Shown here: positions 8,960 to 17,058 of the stretch, in pieces | How the letters are laid out: every line of letters starts with the position of its first letter | How positions within the stretch are numbered: the first letter of the stretch is position 1 | Source: Falsiphaeobacter marinintestinus | Lineage (GTDB): Bacteria > Pseudomonadota > Alphaproteobacteria > Rhodobacterales > Rhodobacteraceae | Length of the DNA: 64,000 bases | Reading direction: 5' to 3' | NCBI RefSeq assembly: GCF_007923355.1 | Contig: NZ_VOGO01000001.1 | Location: 620,001-684,000 of the forward strand | The notes under the pieces: generated by a model | Seen by the model: only the letters and a program-made list of their open reading frames with translations | The model's database searches: none | Told to the model about the DNA's origin: nothing | Program-made: the position numbers and the translations under genes

Positions 8960-9778
8960 ATGAGCGTCCGTAATATCCTTGTTGCATTCAACGGAACCGA
9001 AAGCGCTGCAACCGCCCTGAAGTACGCGACCTCGCTGGCGGGTGATCGCGCGCATGTCACGGCGCTGCTGGCGCATTCGACCCACGAGGTCATCAACAGC
9101 CGGGCTGCGTGGGTCCCCGAAAAGGCCCGCGAAATCATCGCACAGGCCAATGCCGATATCCTCAGCGGCATCGAAGCCCGGTTTGAAACGTTGCGCAGAA
9201 CGCTTGATCTGGGCGATCGGTTGCATTTCCGCCGCACAGCCGGGCGCGTCGACGCAGTCCTGTCCGAAACCGCCCGAAATTTTGACCTGCTTGTTGTCGG
9301 GCAGGATCAGTCCGAAGGCGTCAATGAACACGTCATCGTGCATCCCGACCGCATCGCGTTGTTAAGTGGCCGTCCGGTTCTGCTGGTTCCCCGCACCCAC
9401 GACACCGCAGCCAGCCAAAGCCACGCCGTGATTGCCTGGGATGGCAGCAGGGCCGCCGCTCGGGCGCTGTCTGACAGCCTTGGCCTGCTTGAAGATCAGG
9501 GCCGGGTCACTGTGCTGACCATCGGGGATGAGACCACACCGCGCCCGGTGACCAACCTGATGGTACATCTGACCCGGCATGGCGTCTCTGCGACGCATGA
9601 ACAGATCCCTGCCGACCCGGGCATCGCCCGCGCTCTGCTGGCTTATTGCCGCGATCAGAACCCCTGCCTGCTGGTGATGGGGGCCTATGAGCATTCCAAG
9701 TTTCGCGAAGACTTTCTGGGCGGCGTCACCGCCCGCGTGATGAAAGATACCCCGATCCCCGTGCTGCTGTCGCATTAG
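8960..9778 (+). CDS. Two-domain universal stress protein
   Basis: A 272-residue protein of two UspA-like domains. Domain 1 (about 1-145) starts NILVAFNGTESAATALKYA but its phosphate-loop region is weak; domain 2 (about 150-272) starts AVIAWDGSRAAARALSDSL and ends LVMGAYEHSKFREDFLGGVTARVMKD, close to the G-x2-G-x9-G nucleotide motif though the second glycine is not evident. It is soluble and cytoplasmic. Tandem USPs of this type often sit beside TRAP or TTT transporter genes, as here, where AGGAG precedes its start 11 bases after the isomerase stop. The role at the transporter is not known. Confidence 0.85.
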   Translation: MSVRNILVAFNGTESAATALKYATSLAGDRAHVTALLAHSTHEVINSRAAWVPEKAREIIAQANADILSGIEARFETLRRTLDLGDRLHFRRTAGRVDAVLSETARNFDLLVVGQDQSEGVNEHVIVHPDRIALLSGRPVLLVPRTHDTAASQSHAVIAWDGSRAAARALSDSLGLLEDQGRVTVLTIGDETTPRPVTNLMVHLTRHGVSATHEQIPADPGIARALLAYCRDQNPCLLVMGAYEHSKFREDFLGGVTARVMKDTPIPVLLSH

Positions 9779-9801
9779 GGCAAGGCGGCGGTGTTCGGTG
9801 T

Positions 9802-9843
9802 TTGACAGAGGTAAGATCACAATTGTATACTACGGCATACAAT
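9802..9843 (+). promoter_or_regulatory. Sigma-70 promoter overlapped by a palindromic operator
   Basis: TTGACA (9802-9807) and TATACT (9826-9831), 18 bp apart, form a near-consensus promoter. The -10 element lies inside an inverted repeat: ATTGTATAC (9822-9830), spacer TACG, GCATACAAT (9835-9843), with one mismatch in nine. The GTAT/ATAC half-sites fit GntR/FadR-type operators, and a GntR gene lies 2.3 kb downstream with a related dyad before it. Repression of the 9856-11066 genes by that regulator is inferred. Confidence 0.65.
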
Positions 9844-9855
9844 AAGGGAAACGCC

Positions 9856-10095
9856 ATGACCGACTCTTATGATGACTGCCTGACCATCGCCCATTCCGAA
9901 CTTCGCCTTGCACGAAAAATCCTGCAGGACGAGATATCTGGTTACCCCACCCCGATCGCCGGATGTGATGCCCAGTTCAATCACCTTCTGGCACAACGCC
10001 GGCGCATCCTGTCAGCTTTGAGCGCGCTTCAGGAAGATGTGTTTGTCCCGACCCCGCGCCAGCCGCGCCCGGACGTCAGAGTTGAAAGCCGATGA
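9856..10095 (+). CDS. Small hypothetical protein (79 aa) in the GntR-linked operon
   Basis: I place the start at ATG 9856, preceded by AAGGGA at the right distance and sitting just downstream of a clear promoter; an upstream TTG at 9802 would put the -35 element and operator inside the gene. The 79 residues are soluble and helical (SYDDCLTIAHSELRLARKILQDEI, then FNHLLAQRRRILSALSALQEDV), ending in a proline/arginine-rich tail. I recognise no family. Its stop overlaps the next start (ATGA at 10092), so it is translationally coupled to the 2-hydroxyacid dehydrogenase and may serve it. Confidence 0.6.
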   Translation: MTDSYDDCLTIAHSELRLARKILQDEISGYPTPIAGCDAQFNHLLAQRRRILSALSALQEDVFVPTPRQPRPDVRVESR

Positions 10096-11066
10096 AGGTC
10101 CATATTCTGGATGACTGGTTCGACACGCTGCGCGGCCTGCCTTGCTTCACCAAGCTTGCAGATCATGACGTGACGGTCTGGACGGACCATGTCGACAACA
10201 TCGACCAACTTGCAAACCGCCTGTCGGATGCAGAGGCGTTGGTTTTGTTTCGCGAGCGCACCAAAGTAACCCGCGATTTGCTCGACCGGCTGCCCAACCT
10301 GAGACTGATCAGTCAGCGCAGCGTCTATCCGCATGTCGATGTGCCCGCCTGCACCGACAATAGCATCCTGCTCAGTTCCAACATGCATTCCGGAACGCCC
10401 TCCTATGCCGCCGCCGAACTGACCTGGGCGCTGATCATGATGGGCCTGCGCGATTTGCCTACCCAGATGGCCTCGGTCAAGGCAGGGCGCTGGCAAGCCG
10501 GGGTTGGCAAGACCCTGCGGGGTCGTCGACTGGGCCTCTATGGCTATGGCCGCATCGCCAAAACCGTGGCCGGATACGCGGATGCTTTTGGAATGGACGT
10601 CGTCTGGTGGTCGTCAGAACAAGGCCGGGCCCGCGCGCAGGCTGACGGGATGACCCTCGCACCGGATCGCGCGGCGTTTTTTGCCCAAAGCGATGCGGTC
10701 TCAGTCCACGTGCGCCTGAAACCGGAAACGCGCGGGATCATCACCACCACTGATCTGGCTGCCATGCAGCCCGGCGCGGTATTCGTAAACACCTCGCGTG
10801 CTGGCCTGATAGAATCAGGCGCATTGCTGAACGCATTGAATGCCGGACGCCCCGGCAAAGCCGCGATTGATGTGTTTGACAGCGAGCCGCTGACCGATCC
10901 CACCGACCCTCTGCTCAGCCATCCCAACCTGATCGCAACGCCCCACATCGGCTTTGTCACCGAAGACGAATTCGACCTTCAATTCGCGGACATCTTCGAC
11001 CAGATCAACGCCTATGCAGACGGCGCGCCGATCCACATGATCAATCCTCAGGTCTGGGGCGCATAA
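10092..11066 (+). CDS. D-2-hydroxyacid dehydrogenase family protein
   Basis: A 324-residue NAD(P)-dependent dehydrogenase of normal family length. The dinucleotide fold begins at RRLGLYGYGRIAKTVAGYA, and the catalytic residues are present: Arg in HVRLKPETRG, Glu in DVFDSEPL and His in TPHIGF. It would interconvert a 2-keto and a D-2-hydroxy acid, or act as a phosphoglycerate-dehydrogenase-like enzyme. Its place beside tricarboxylate genes suggests a 2-keto or hydroxy acid from that pathway as substrate, which is inference. Its 3' end overlaps the convergent AbrB-family gene by 26 bases. Confidence 0.85.
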   Translation: MKVHILDDWFDTLRGLPCFTKLADHDVTVWTDHVDNIDQLANRLSDAEALVLFRERTKVTRDLLDRLPNLRLISQRSVYPHVDVPACTDNSILLSSNMHSGTPSYAAAELTWALIMMGLRDLPTQMASVKAGRWQAGVGKTLRGRRLGLYGYGRIAKTVAGYADAFGMDVVWWSSEQGRARAQADGMTLAPDRAAFFAQSDAVSVHVRLKPETRGIITTTDLAAMQPGAVFVNTSRAGLIESGALLNALNAGRPGKAAIDVFDSEPLTDPTDPLLSHPNLIATPHIGFVTEDEFDLQFADIFDQINAYADGAPIHMINPQVWGA

Positions 11067-12093
11067 ACCGGGCGATCACCGGGGCACCGGTGATCACCAA
11101 CACGATCCGGACCAGATGGTGCGCAATCACAAATCCCAGATCGGCCCCAGCGACAATGGCCAGAACCGTCATCTCGGCCTGACCGCCGGGCGCGAACGCC
11201 AGGAACGCTTCGACAGGTTGGGCAAGCCCCAACGCCGTGACCAGTTGCGCAAACATCGCAGCCAGAACAGCCAGCACCAGCATGAAGGCCAGCCCCGACA
11301 CCACAACCTGCCGCAGTTCGCGCAGGGTGACACCGACATAATGCACGCCGATGCTGCTGCCGATGAAGAACTGCGCCGTCAGGATCGCTTCGGCAGGCGG
11401 GCGCGTGTGGATCAGCCCGCCCAGTGTCATCGCGGCGGCCACGATCATCGGCCCAAGGATCGACGCACCAAACAGACCGATCCGTTCGCCACCTTTCCAA
11501 CCGACAATGGCCGCAACCACCATCAGCGCAAGTTCATGCAATGGAATGTCTGACGCCGGTTGCCCAATCGGATTGGTCAGCGCCGCACCGTACAGATAGG
11601 TCAGCACAAACGGCGCCACGATCACGATCACAAGCACACGGGTGGCATGGACCAGTGACAGGATTCGCGGATTGCCCCCGGCCTCCTGCCCGAAAATGAT
11701 CATATCCTGCAAACCGCCAGGCATCGCTGCGTAATAGGATGTGACCAGATCAAACCCGCAGACCTTGTAGAAAAACGGAACGCCCACAATGCCAATCAGG
11801 ATCACATACAGCGGCATCAGCGCCACCGATCCTGCCATCTGTGGCAATTGCCCCAGCACTTCGGGCGTGATCGACGTGCCCACTGCAACCCCAAGGATCG
11901 TTCGCGCCGCGACCGAGACCTGCCCGAAACTGCTCAGCTTGCCCCCACCCAGAGCGACCAGCAGACAGAATGCCATCGGGCCAAACAGAAACGGCAACGG
12001 CAAGCCCAACAGCCAAAACAGCCCTGCCCCGGCGGCTGCGGTGCAAAACGTCACGATTGTGGGTTTGGAAGGCCGGATCTGCATGAATTTCAT
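11041..12093 (-). CDS. AbrB-family integral membrane protein (putative transporter)
   Basis: A polytopic membrane protein of the AbrB family (PF05145), about 350 residues from ATG 12093. Roughly ten hydrophobic helices can be read in two similar halves (FLFGPMAFCLLVALGG early, and ASILGPMIVAAAMTLGG later, are the internal repeat). The family is often mislabelled as a regulator or ammonia monooxygenase; its members are membrane proteins, probably transporters. The start is uncertain: ATG 12126 would lie inside the candidate GntR operator, 12093 and 12084 give family-like lengths but none has a strong ribosome site. Divergent from the GntR gene, it is a likely target and could export or import the substrate. 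Confidence 0.75.
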   Translation of the reverse strand: MKFMQIRPSKPTIVTFCTAAAGAGLFWLLGLPLPFLFGPMAFCLLVALGGGKLSSFGQVSVAARTILGVAVGTSITPEVLGQLPQMAGSVALMPLYVILIGIVGVPFFYKVCGFDLVTSYYAAMPGGLQDMIIFGQEAGGNPRILSLVHATRVLVIVIVAPFVLTYLYGAALTNPIGQPASDIPLHELALMVVAAIVGWKGGERIGLFGASILGPMIVAAAMTLGGLIHTRPPAEAILTAQFFIGSSIGVHYVGVTLRELRQVVVSGLAFMLVLAVLAAMFAQLVTALGLAQPVEAFLAFAPGGQAEMTVLAIVAGADLGFVIAHHLVRIVLVITGAPVIARFMRPRPED

Positions 12094-12108
12094 CCCGGAA
12101 CTGACGTG

Positions 12109-12146
12109 TTGACTATTTGTATCCATCTGTATACATCCGGACACAA
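12109..12146. promoter_or_regulatory. 30-bp dyad in the GntR/AbrB divergent region
   Basis: A dyad spans 12117-12146: left TTGTATCCATCTGTA, right TACATCCGGACACAA, matching at 11 of 15 paired positions and centred on TGTATACA. TTGACT at 12109 could serve as a -35 with TATACA at 12130 as -10, although the spacing of 15 is short. The TTGTAT and ATACA elements recall the palindrome at 9822-9843. It is the best candidate for autoregulation by the GntR protein. Confidence 0.5.
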
Positions 12147-12175
12147 TAACGCAAGCAAGGATCGCCAGCCCCATT

Positions 12176-12847
12176 ATGGAAGACGCTGTTCCACCCGACG
12201 GACTGCACGGAAATGCAGCATACGAAACCCTTCTGGGTGAAATCCGTGATGGCAAGCTGCTGCCCGGTGACCGGCTGCGTGAAACCGAACTGGCCGAACG
12301 GTTGGGCGTCAGCCGCACCCCAGTGCGCGAGGCGATTCGCCAACTGGAAGCCGACGGGCTGGTGATCCACGTGCCGCGTCAGGGCGCCACGATCCGCCGT
12401 CTTGATTATGCCGAGGTGATGGAACTGTACGAAATGCGAGCCGTTCTGGAAGGTACAGCCGCCCGTTTGGCCGCCCGCGCCGCTTCGGATATTGAAATCG
12501 CCGAACTTGTTGCGATCAACCGGGACCTAGCCGCCGCCGAAACGCCGGAAGAGGCCTTTCGCCTGAACCGGGTGTTCCACGCGGCATTGCTGGACGCCGC
12601 CAAGAATCGATTCCTGCGCAAATCCATGAGCGGTCTGCAAAAGGCGCTGATGATCCTCGGCCCAACCACGCTGGCCGAAACCGACCGGTTCGACAACGCC
12701 GTGCAGGAACACAACGCCATTCTTGATGCCCTGCAAAACCGCGACGGTCGCGAGGCCGAGCATCAGATGGGCGCGCATATCGAAGCTTCGCAGCGGGTGC
12801 GGATCCGATCTCTGCGCAGCACCGCATTTCCCCCCGACGAAACCTGA
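12176..12847 (+). CDS. GntR-family regulator (FadR/FCD type)
   Basis: A 223-residue regulator: winged helix at about residues 13-80 (GDRLRETELAERLGVSRTPVREAIRQLEADGLV) and an FCD ligand-binding domain at about 85-210, with the metal/carboxylate residues visible in NRVFHAALLDA and the two late histidines in VQEHNAI and AEHQMGAHIEAS. FCD regulators usually bind organic acids. It lies nine bases before tcuA and divergent from the AbrB gene, so it probably controls uptake and oxidation of tricarballylate-like acids. It replaces the LysR-type TcuR known from Salmonella. Confidence 0.88.
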   Translation: MEDAVPPDGLHGNAAYETLLGEIRDGKLLPGDRLRETELAERLGVSRTPVREAIRQLEADGLVIHVPRQGATIRRLDYAEVMELYEMRAVLEGTAARLAARAASDIEIAELVAINRDLAAAETPEEAFRLNRVFHAALLDAAKNRFLRKSMSGLQKALMILGPTTLAETDRFDNAVQEHNAILDALQNRDGREAEHQMGAHIEASQRVRIRSLRSTAFPPDET

Positions 12848-12856
12848 GGACGCGCC

Positions 12857-14260
12857 ATGAACGATGCGACATCCTTGGCCACCTCGTATGATGTGGCCAT
12901 CATCGGCGGCGGCAACGCGGCCCTGTGTGCGGCCATGACAGCGGCGGAAACGGGTGCCAGCGTGCTCATTCTGGAAACCGCTCCGAAACCCTATCGGGGT
13001 GGAAATTCCCGCCATACCCGCAACTTTCGCTGCATGCATTCCGGGCCTCTGGGCCCGCTGGTCGAGGATTACAGCGAAGACGAATACCTGGCCGACCTTA
13101 TGAAAGTCACCGGCGGCAAAACCGATGAACATCTGGCCCGCCTTGCCATCCGCAGTTCGGAAGAGTGCCTGCCCTGGATGCAGGACCACGGTGTACATTT
13201 CCAGCCATCCCTGTCCGGCACCCTGTCGCTGGCCCGCACCAATGCATTCTTCATGGGGGGCGGAAAATCCCTTGTGAACGCCTATTATCGGACGGCTCAA
13301 AAGCTGGGCGTCGATGTTTTGTATGAGGCGCATGTCACGCATCTTGAACTGAACGACAACCACATCGATTGGATCGATTACACCCATGACAGGGCCGACC
13401 ATCGGGTCACGGCAAAGTCAGTCATCGTCGCCTCGGGCGGGTTTCAGGCCGATACCGATTGGCTGACCCGCGCCTGGGGGCCAGCGGCGCAAAACTTCCT
13501 GATCCGCGGCACGCCCTATAATCGCGGCGTCGTATTGGCTGATCTGCTGGATCAGGACGTCGACAGCGTCGGAGATCCAACCCAATGCCACGCAGTGGCC
13601 ATCGACGGGCGCGCACCGAAGTTCGACGGCGGCATCGTCACGCGGTTGGATTGCGTGCCGTTTTCGATCGTCGTCAACAAAAATGCCGAACGGTTCTATG
13701 ACGAAGGCGAAGATGTCTGGCCCAAACGCTATGCGATCTGGGGCCGACTGGTCGCCGGGCAACCTGATCAGGTCGGATATGTCATTATCGACGCCAAATC
13801 ACTGGACTTGTTCATGCCCTCAGTCTTTCCGCCCCTGAAGTCTGACACTTTGGAGGGGTTGGCCGCGGAAATGGGCCTGCCTGCAGACAAGCTGCGCACC
13901 ACGGTCGATACGTTCAATGCGGCTTGCGGCGACACCTCAAAGTTCCACCCCACCGAACTGGACGGGGTCACCACAACCGGCCTTACCCCGGCCAAAACCA
14001 ACTGGGCCCGCCCAATCACCGAACCGCCATTTTATGGCTATTCGCTGCGCACCGGCGTGACCTTTACCTATCTCGGGCTGAAGGTTGACGAAAACGCCCA
14101 GTGTTCCACACCCTCAGGACCCATCAAGAACCTCTGGGCTGCGGGCGAAACCATGGCCGGATCGATCCTTGGTCAGGGGTATCTTGCCGGGTTCGGGATG
14201 ACCATCGGCACCGTCTTCGGACGCATCGCAGGCCGGGAGGCCGCCGCTTATGCAAATTGA
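12857..14260 (+). CDS. tcuA: FAD-dependent tricarballylate dehydrogenase TcuA
   Basis: A 467-residue flavoprotein of the fumarate-reductase/succinate-dehydrogenase class. The FAD motif is VAIIGGGNAALCAAMTAAE with the ribose Glu in ILETAPK; substrate-side signatures include GGNSRHTRNFRCMH and, near the C-terminus, PIKNLWAAGETMAGSILGQGYLAGFGMTIG. These fit TcuA, which oxidises tricarballylate to cis-aconitate. Its 3' end overlaps the start of tcuB by 11 bases, matching the conserved tcuAB order. Electrons would pass through TcuB into the membrane. Confidence 0.88.
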   Translation: MNDATSLATSYDVAIIGGGNAALCAAMTAAETGASVLILETAPKPYRGGNSRHTRNFRCMHSGPLGPLVEDYSEDEYLADLMKVTGGKTDEHLARLAIRSSEECLPWMQDHGVHFQPSLSGTLSLARTNAFFMGGGKSLVNAYYRTAQKLGVDVLYEAHVTHLELNDNHIDWIDYTHDRADHRVTAKSVIVASGGFQADTDWLTRAWGPAAQNFLIRGTPYNRGVVLADLLDQDVDSVGDPTQCHAVAIDGRAPKFDGGIVTRLDCVPFSIVVNKNAERFYDEGEDVWPKRYAIWGRLVAGQPDQVGYVIIDAKSLDLFMPSVFPPLKSDTLEGLAAEMGLPADKLRTTVDTFNAACGDTSKFHPTELDGVTTTGLTPAKTNWARPITEPPFYGYSLRTGVTFTYLGLKVDENAQCSTPSGPIKNLWAAGETMAGSILGQGYLAGFGMTIGTVFGRIAGREAAAYAN

Positions 14261-15314
14261 TCTGCTTCAGGAAGCCCGCCGTCAGGCCGAAATCTGCAAC
14301 GCTTGCCGGTATTGCGAAGGCTATTGTTCGGTGTTTCCGTCGATGCACGCAGGCCGGGCCTTTTCGGATGGGGACCTGACCCAACTGGCCAACCTGTGTC
14401 ACAACTGCCGGGGCTGTTACTATGCCTGCCAATATACCGCCCCGCATGAGTTCGATCTGAACCTGCCCAAGGCGTTGGCCGAGGTGCGCCGCGACAGTTG
14501 GGAAAGCTTTGCATGGCCGCAACCGCTGGCCCGCCGGTTCCACACCCATGGCGGCGCTATTGCACTGGCGCTGGTTATCGGCTTTGCCTTGCTGCTGTGG
14601 GCGATCCGCTCCATTGGGTCTGCGGGGGGCGACGGGTTCTATGCTGCCCTTTCGCACAACGCAATGGTCGCGATATTTTTGCCTGCGTTCCTGCTGCCGC
14701 TGATCAGCCTTGTGGTCGGCCTGCGCCGTTATTGGGCGACCGTCGATGGCCAGACTGTGCGCCTTGGCGATATCATGGCCGCGCTCAGCATGGCTGCCAA
14801 GATGAAAGACCTTGCTGCCGGGCATGGAGAAGGCTGCAATTTCGAGGATGAAGACCGGTTCACCCACGGCCGCCGCCATGTGCATCAGGCCATCATGTAT
14901 GGGTTTCTGCTGTGCTTTGCCGCGACCAGTGCTGGCACCGTGATGCACTATGGCTTCGATATGCCAGCCCCTTACCCGCTTTGGTCGCTGCCCAAGCTGC
15001 TGGGTATTTCCGGCGGTCTGTTGCTGACGGTGGGCTGCGCCGGAATGGTCGCGCTGAAATTGAAATCCGACCCCGATCTTGGCGACGTCCACGCCTGGGG
15101 TGGAGAGATCGGGTTTATCCTGTTGCTGGGTTTCGTCGGCCTTAGCGGTCTGGTGTTGTACCTGCTGGGCAGCACCGCCCTGATGCCGCTGATGCTGGCT
15201 TTGCATCTGGGAGCAGTGCTGGCGTTCTTCCTGCTGACACCGTTCACCAAGATGGCGCACGGGTTCTATCGACTGACCGCCCTAATCCGGGATGCCCAGC
15301 GCAAGCGCAGCTGA
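14250..15314 (+). CDS. tcuB: TcuB iron-sulfur/membrane electron-transfer protein
   Basis: A 354-residue protein with two C-x2-C-x2-C-x3-C iron-sulfur motifs at the N-terminus (CNACRYCEGYC at about residue 17; CHNCRGCYYAC at about 50), then six or so hydrophobic helices from about residue 105 to the end. This is the TcuB/CitB architecture, which reoxidises the FADH2 of TcuA and passes electrons to the quinone pool. Start ATG 14250 lies inside the tcuA 3' end, so the two are coupled. It ends one base before the convergent carnitine-dehydrogenase-like gene. Confidence 0.88.
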   Translation: MQIDLLQEARRQAEICNACRYCEGYCSVFPSMHAGRAFSDGDLTQLANLCHNCRGCYYACQYTAPHEFDLNLPKALAEVRRDSWESFAWPQPLARRFHTHGGAIALALVIGFALLLWAIRSIGSAGGDGFYAALSHNAMVAIFLPAFLLPLISLVVGLRRYWATVDGQTVRLGDIMAALSMAAKMKDLAAGHGEGCNFEDEDRFTHGRRHVHQAIMYGFLLCFAATSAGTVMHYGFDMPAPYPLWSLPKLLGISGGLLLTVGCAGMVALKLKSDPDLGDVHAWGGEIGFILLLGFVGLSGLVLYLLGSTALMPLMLALHLGAVLAFFLLTPFTKMAHGFYRLTALIRDAQRKRS

Positions 15315-16241
15315 TCACCGCAGCCCGGCGGTGGCCTTTTGCATGGCGGTGATCAGGGCATCCCGCTTTGCTGACAGTTCCGCCGGTGTTTGACCCCGGG
15401 CTTCCTCGCCGACGCCTTCGATTAAGGTTCGGGTGATATCATCGTTCAAATACACCTGCCCCAGATCATCCCACCAGCCATTGAACGTGTCGGTGAAATG
15501 GTCACAAAAGGCTTCCAGCCCGCCATCGCCTGCGCCCAGATTGAACAGCATCGTCGGCCCCATCGCCGCCCAGCGCAGACCGGGACCGGCCCAGACCGCC
15601 TTGTCCACGTCTTCAACACTGGCCACACCGTCCACGACAAGGCTGATCGCCTCGCGCCAAAGTGCCGCCTGCAAGCGGTTCGCGACATGTCCGGCGACTT
15701 CCTTGTTGACCCGGATCGTAACCTTGCCGACCGTGTCATAGAACCGCTCTGCACCTTCTACGACGCCATCGGCGGTCCTGTCGTTGCCCATCACCTCAAC
15801 CAGTGGGATCAGATGTGGCGGGTTGAACGGGTGGCCCAGCACGAACTGCGCCGGGTCTTGCCAGCCGCCCTGCATCTGGCCCAGCGTCAGCCCCGAGGCC
15901 GAGCTTGCCACAATCGCCCCGGACTCCAGAACCGGTTCTATTTCAGCAAAAGTGGCGTGCTTGATGGCAAGGCGTTCCGGCACGTTTTCCTGCACAAAAC
16001 CGGCCCCGGCAACGGCCTCTGCTGCACTGGTGTGAAAACTTACAGCATCGGGCGTGCCATTCTGCGTCAACCCCAACTCGGTCAGCGTCGGCCAGGCCAT
16101 TTCGACATAGTCACGCACTGACCGTTCGACACCGGGGGACGGATCGAACACCGCGACTGACCGCCCCGAGGCCAGAAACAAGGCTGTCCAACTGGCCCCG
16201 ATCACCCCGCCGCCAAGGCAGGCTGTGTGTGCACATTCCAT
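15315..16241 (-). CDS. 3-hydroxyacyl-CoA/L-carnitine dehydrogenase-like protein
   Basis: A 308-residue dehydrogenase of the 3-hydroxyacyl-CoA superfamily: Rossmann motif TACLGGGVIGASWTALFLASG, catalytic-domain signature LGHPFNPPHLIPLVEVM and NKEVAGHVANRLQAALWREA. The same motifs are in the carnitine dehydrogenase at 52397-53881, but this copy lacks the thioesterase domain. It would oxidise the 3-hydroxyl of a carnitine-like substrate with NAD+. It is followed in the same direction by an SDR (one-base overlap at 16241), BKACE, a second SDR and a Rieske oxygenase gene, suggesting one pathway for a quaternary-amine-type compound. Confidence 0.8.
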   Translation of the reverse strand: MECAHTACLGGGVIGASWTALFLASGRSVAVFDPSPGVERSVRDYVEMAWPTLTELGLTQNGTPDAVSFHTSAAEAVAGAGFVQENVPERLAIKHATFAEIEPVLESGAIVASSASGLTLGQMQGGWQDPAQFVLGHPFNPPHLIPLVEVMGNDRTADGVVEGAERFYDTVGKVTIRVNKEVAGHVANRLQAALWREAISLVVDGVASVEDVDKAVWAGPGLRWAAMGPTMLFNLGAGDGGLEAFCDHFTDTFNGWWDDLGQVYLNDDITRTLIEGVGEEARGQTPAELSAKRDALITAMQKATAGLR

Positions 16242-16981
16242 CAGAACAACCCCGGATTCAGCGGGGACGCAGCCGTCATGCCACCATCGACCGTAAACAA
16301 CTGTCCAGTCGCAAAACCGGCCTCGTCAGATGCCAGCCAAACCGCCATGGCTGCGATGTCCCGGGGCTTTCCGAACCGGCGCACCGGGTGTCGGGCAATC
16401 GCGTCCGCGCGTGCCGCTTTGGGATCGCCGGCCAGGTCGAACGCCGCTTCAAGCATATTGGTATCGATCCAGCCCGGGCAAATGGCGTTGCATCGCACTT
16501 TGGGTCCGTGATCGACCGCAATTGACCGGGTCAACCCATGCACAAAGGCCTTGGACGCATTATACAGCGCCATCGAGGGGTCCGCCGCCTGCCCCGAAAT
16601 CGACCCAATGTTGATGATTGAGGCACCCTGCGGCATGGCCGGAATAAAGGCACGGCAGATGTTGAACACGCCTTTGCAGTTCACATTCATCACCAGATCC
16701 CAATCGTCATCGGTCGACTCCACAACGCTCTTTTCAACCTGCACGCCTGCGTTGTTGACCAGAATGTCGGTCCCGCCGGCGATGTGTGCCACCGCCTCGA
16801 CGGCTTTTGCATCGCTGACATCCAACCTGTGCCAGGTGACATGCTCCGCCAGATCTTTGGGCCGTTCTCCGCGCCCGCAGCCTGTCACCGCAGCCCCTTC
16901 GCGCGCAAAAGCATCGACGATCGCGCGACCAATGCCCTGACTGCCACCCGTGACGAATGCGCGTTTTCCAGCCAGCCGCAT
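16241..16981 (-). CDS. Short-chain dehydrogenase/reductase
   Basis: A 246-residue classical SDR: cofactor motif TGGSQGIG (residues about 11-18), NNAG at about 77, Ser in IGSISG and Tyr-x3-Lys in YNASK. The C-terminal TGQLFTVDGGMTA is typical. It presumably oxidises a hydroxyl or reduces a ketone with NAD(P). It sits directly upstream of the carnitine-dehydrogenase-like gene, with start and stop overlapping by one base, and 77 bases after the BKACE gene. ATACA and TGTAT (17013-17028) form a weak dyad upstream. Confidence 0.85.
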   Translation of the reverse strand: MRLAGKRAFVTGGSQGIGRAIVDAFAREGAAVTGCGRGERPKDLAEHVTWHRLDVSDAKAVEAVAHIAGGTDILVNNAGVQVEKSVVESTDDDWDLVMNVNCKGVFNICRAFIPAMPQGASIINIGSISGQAADPSMALYNASKAFVHGLTRSIAVDHGPKVRCNAICPGWIDTNMLEAAFDLAGDPKAARADAIARHPVRRFGKPRDIAAMAVWLASDEAGFATGQLFTVDGGMTAASPLNPGLF

Positions 16982-17058
16982 CAGTTTGCCCTTCGAATGT
17001 TCCGGGCATCTGATACACTAACTTGTATTCCAAATTCCTTGGTCATCCTGTTCTCTTC

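Noticed and set aside
17013-17028. ATACA-N6-TGTAT dyad as a GntR operator
   Set aside because: The half-sites are everted relative to the site at 9822 and only five bases long, so chance is likely.
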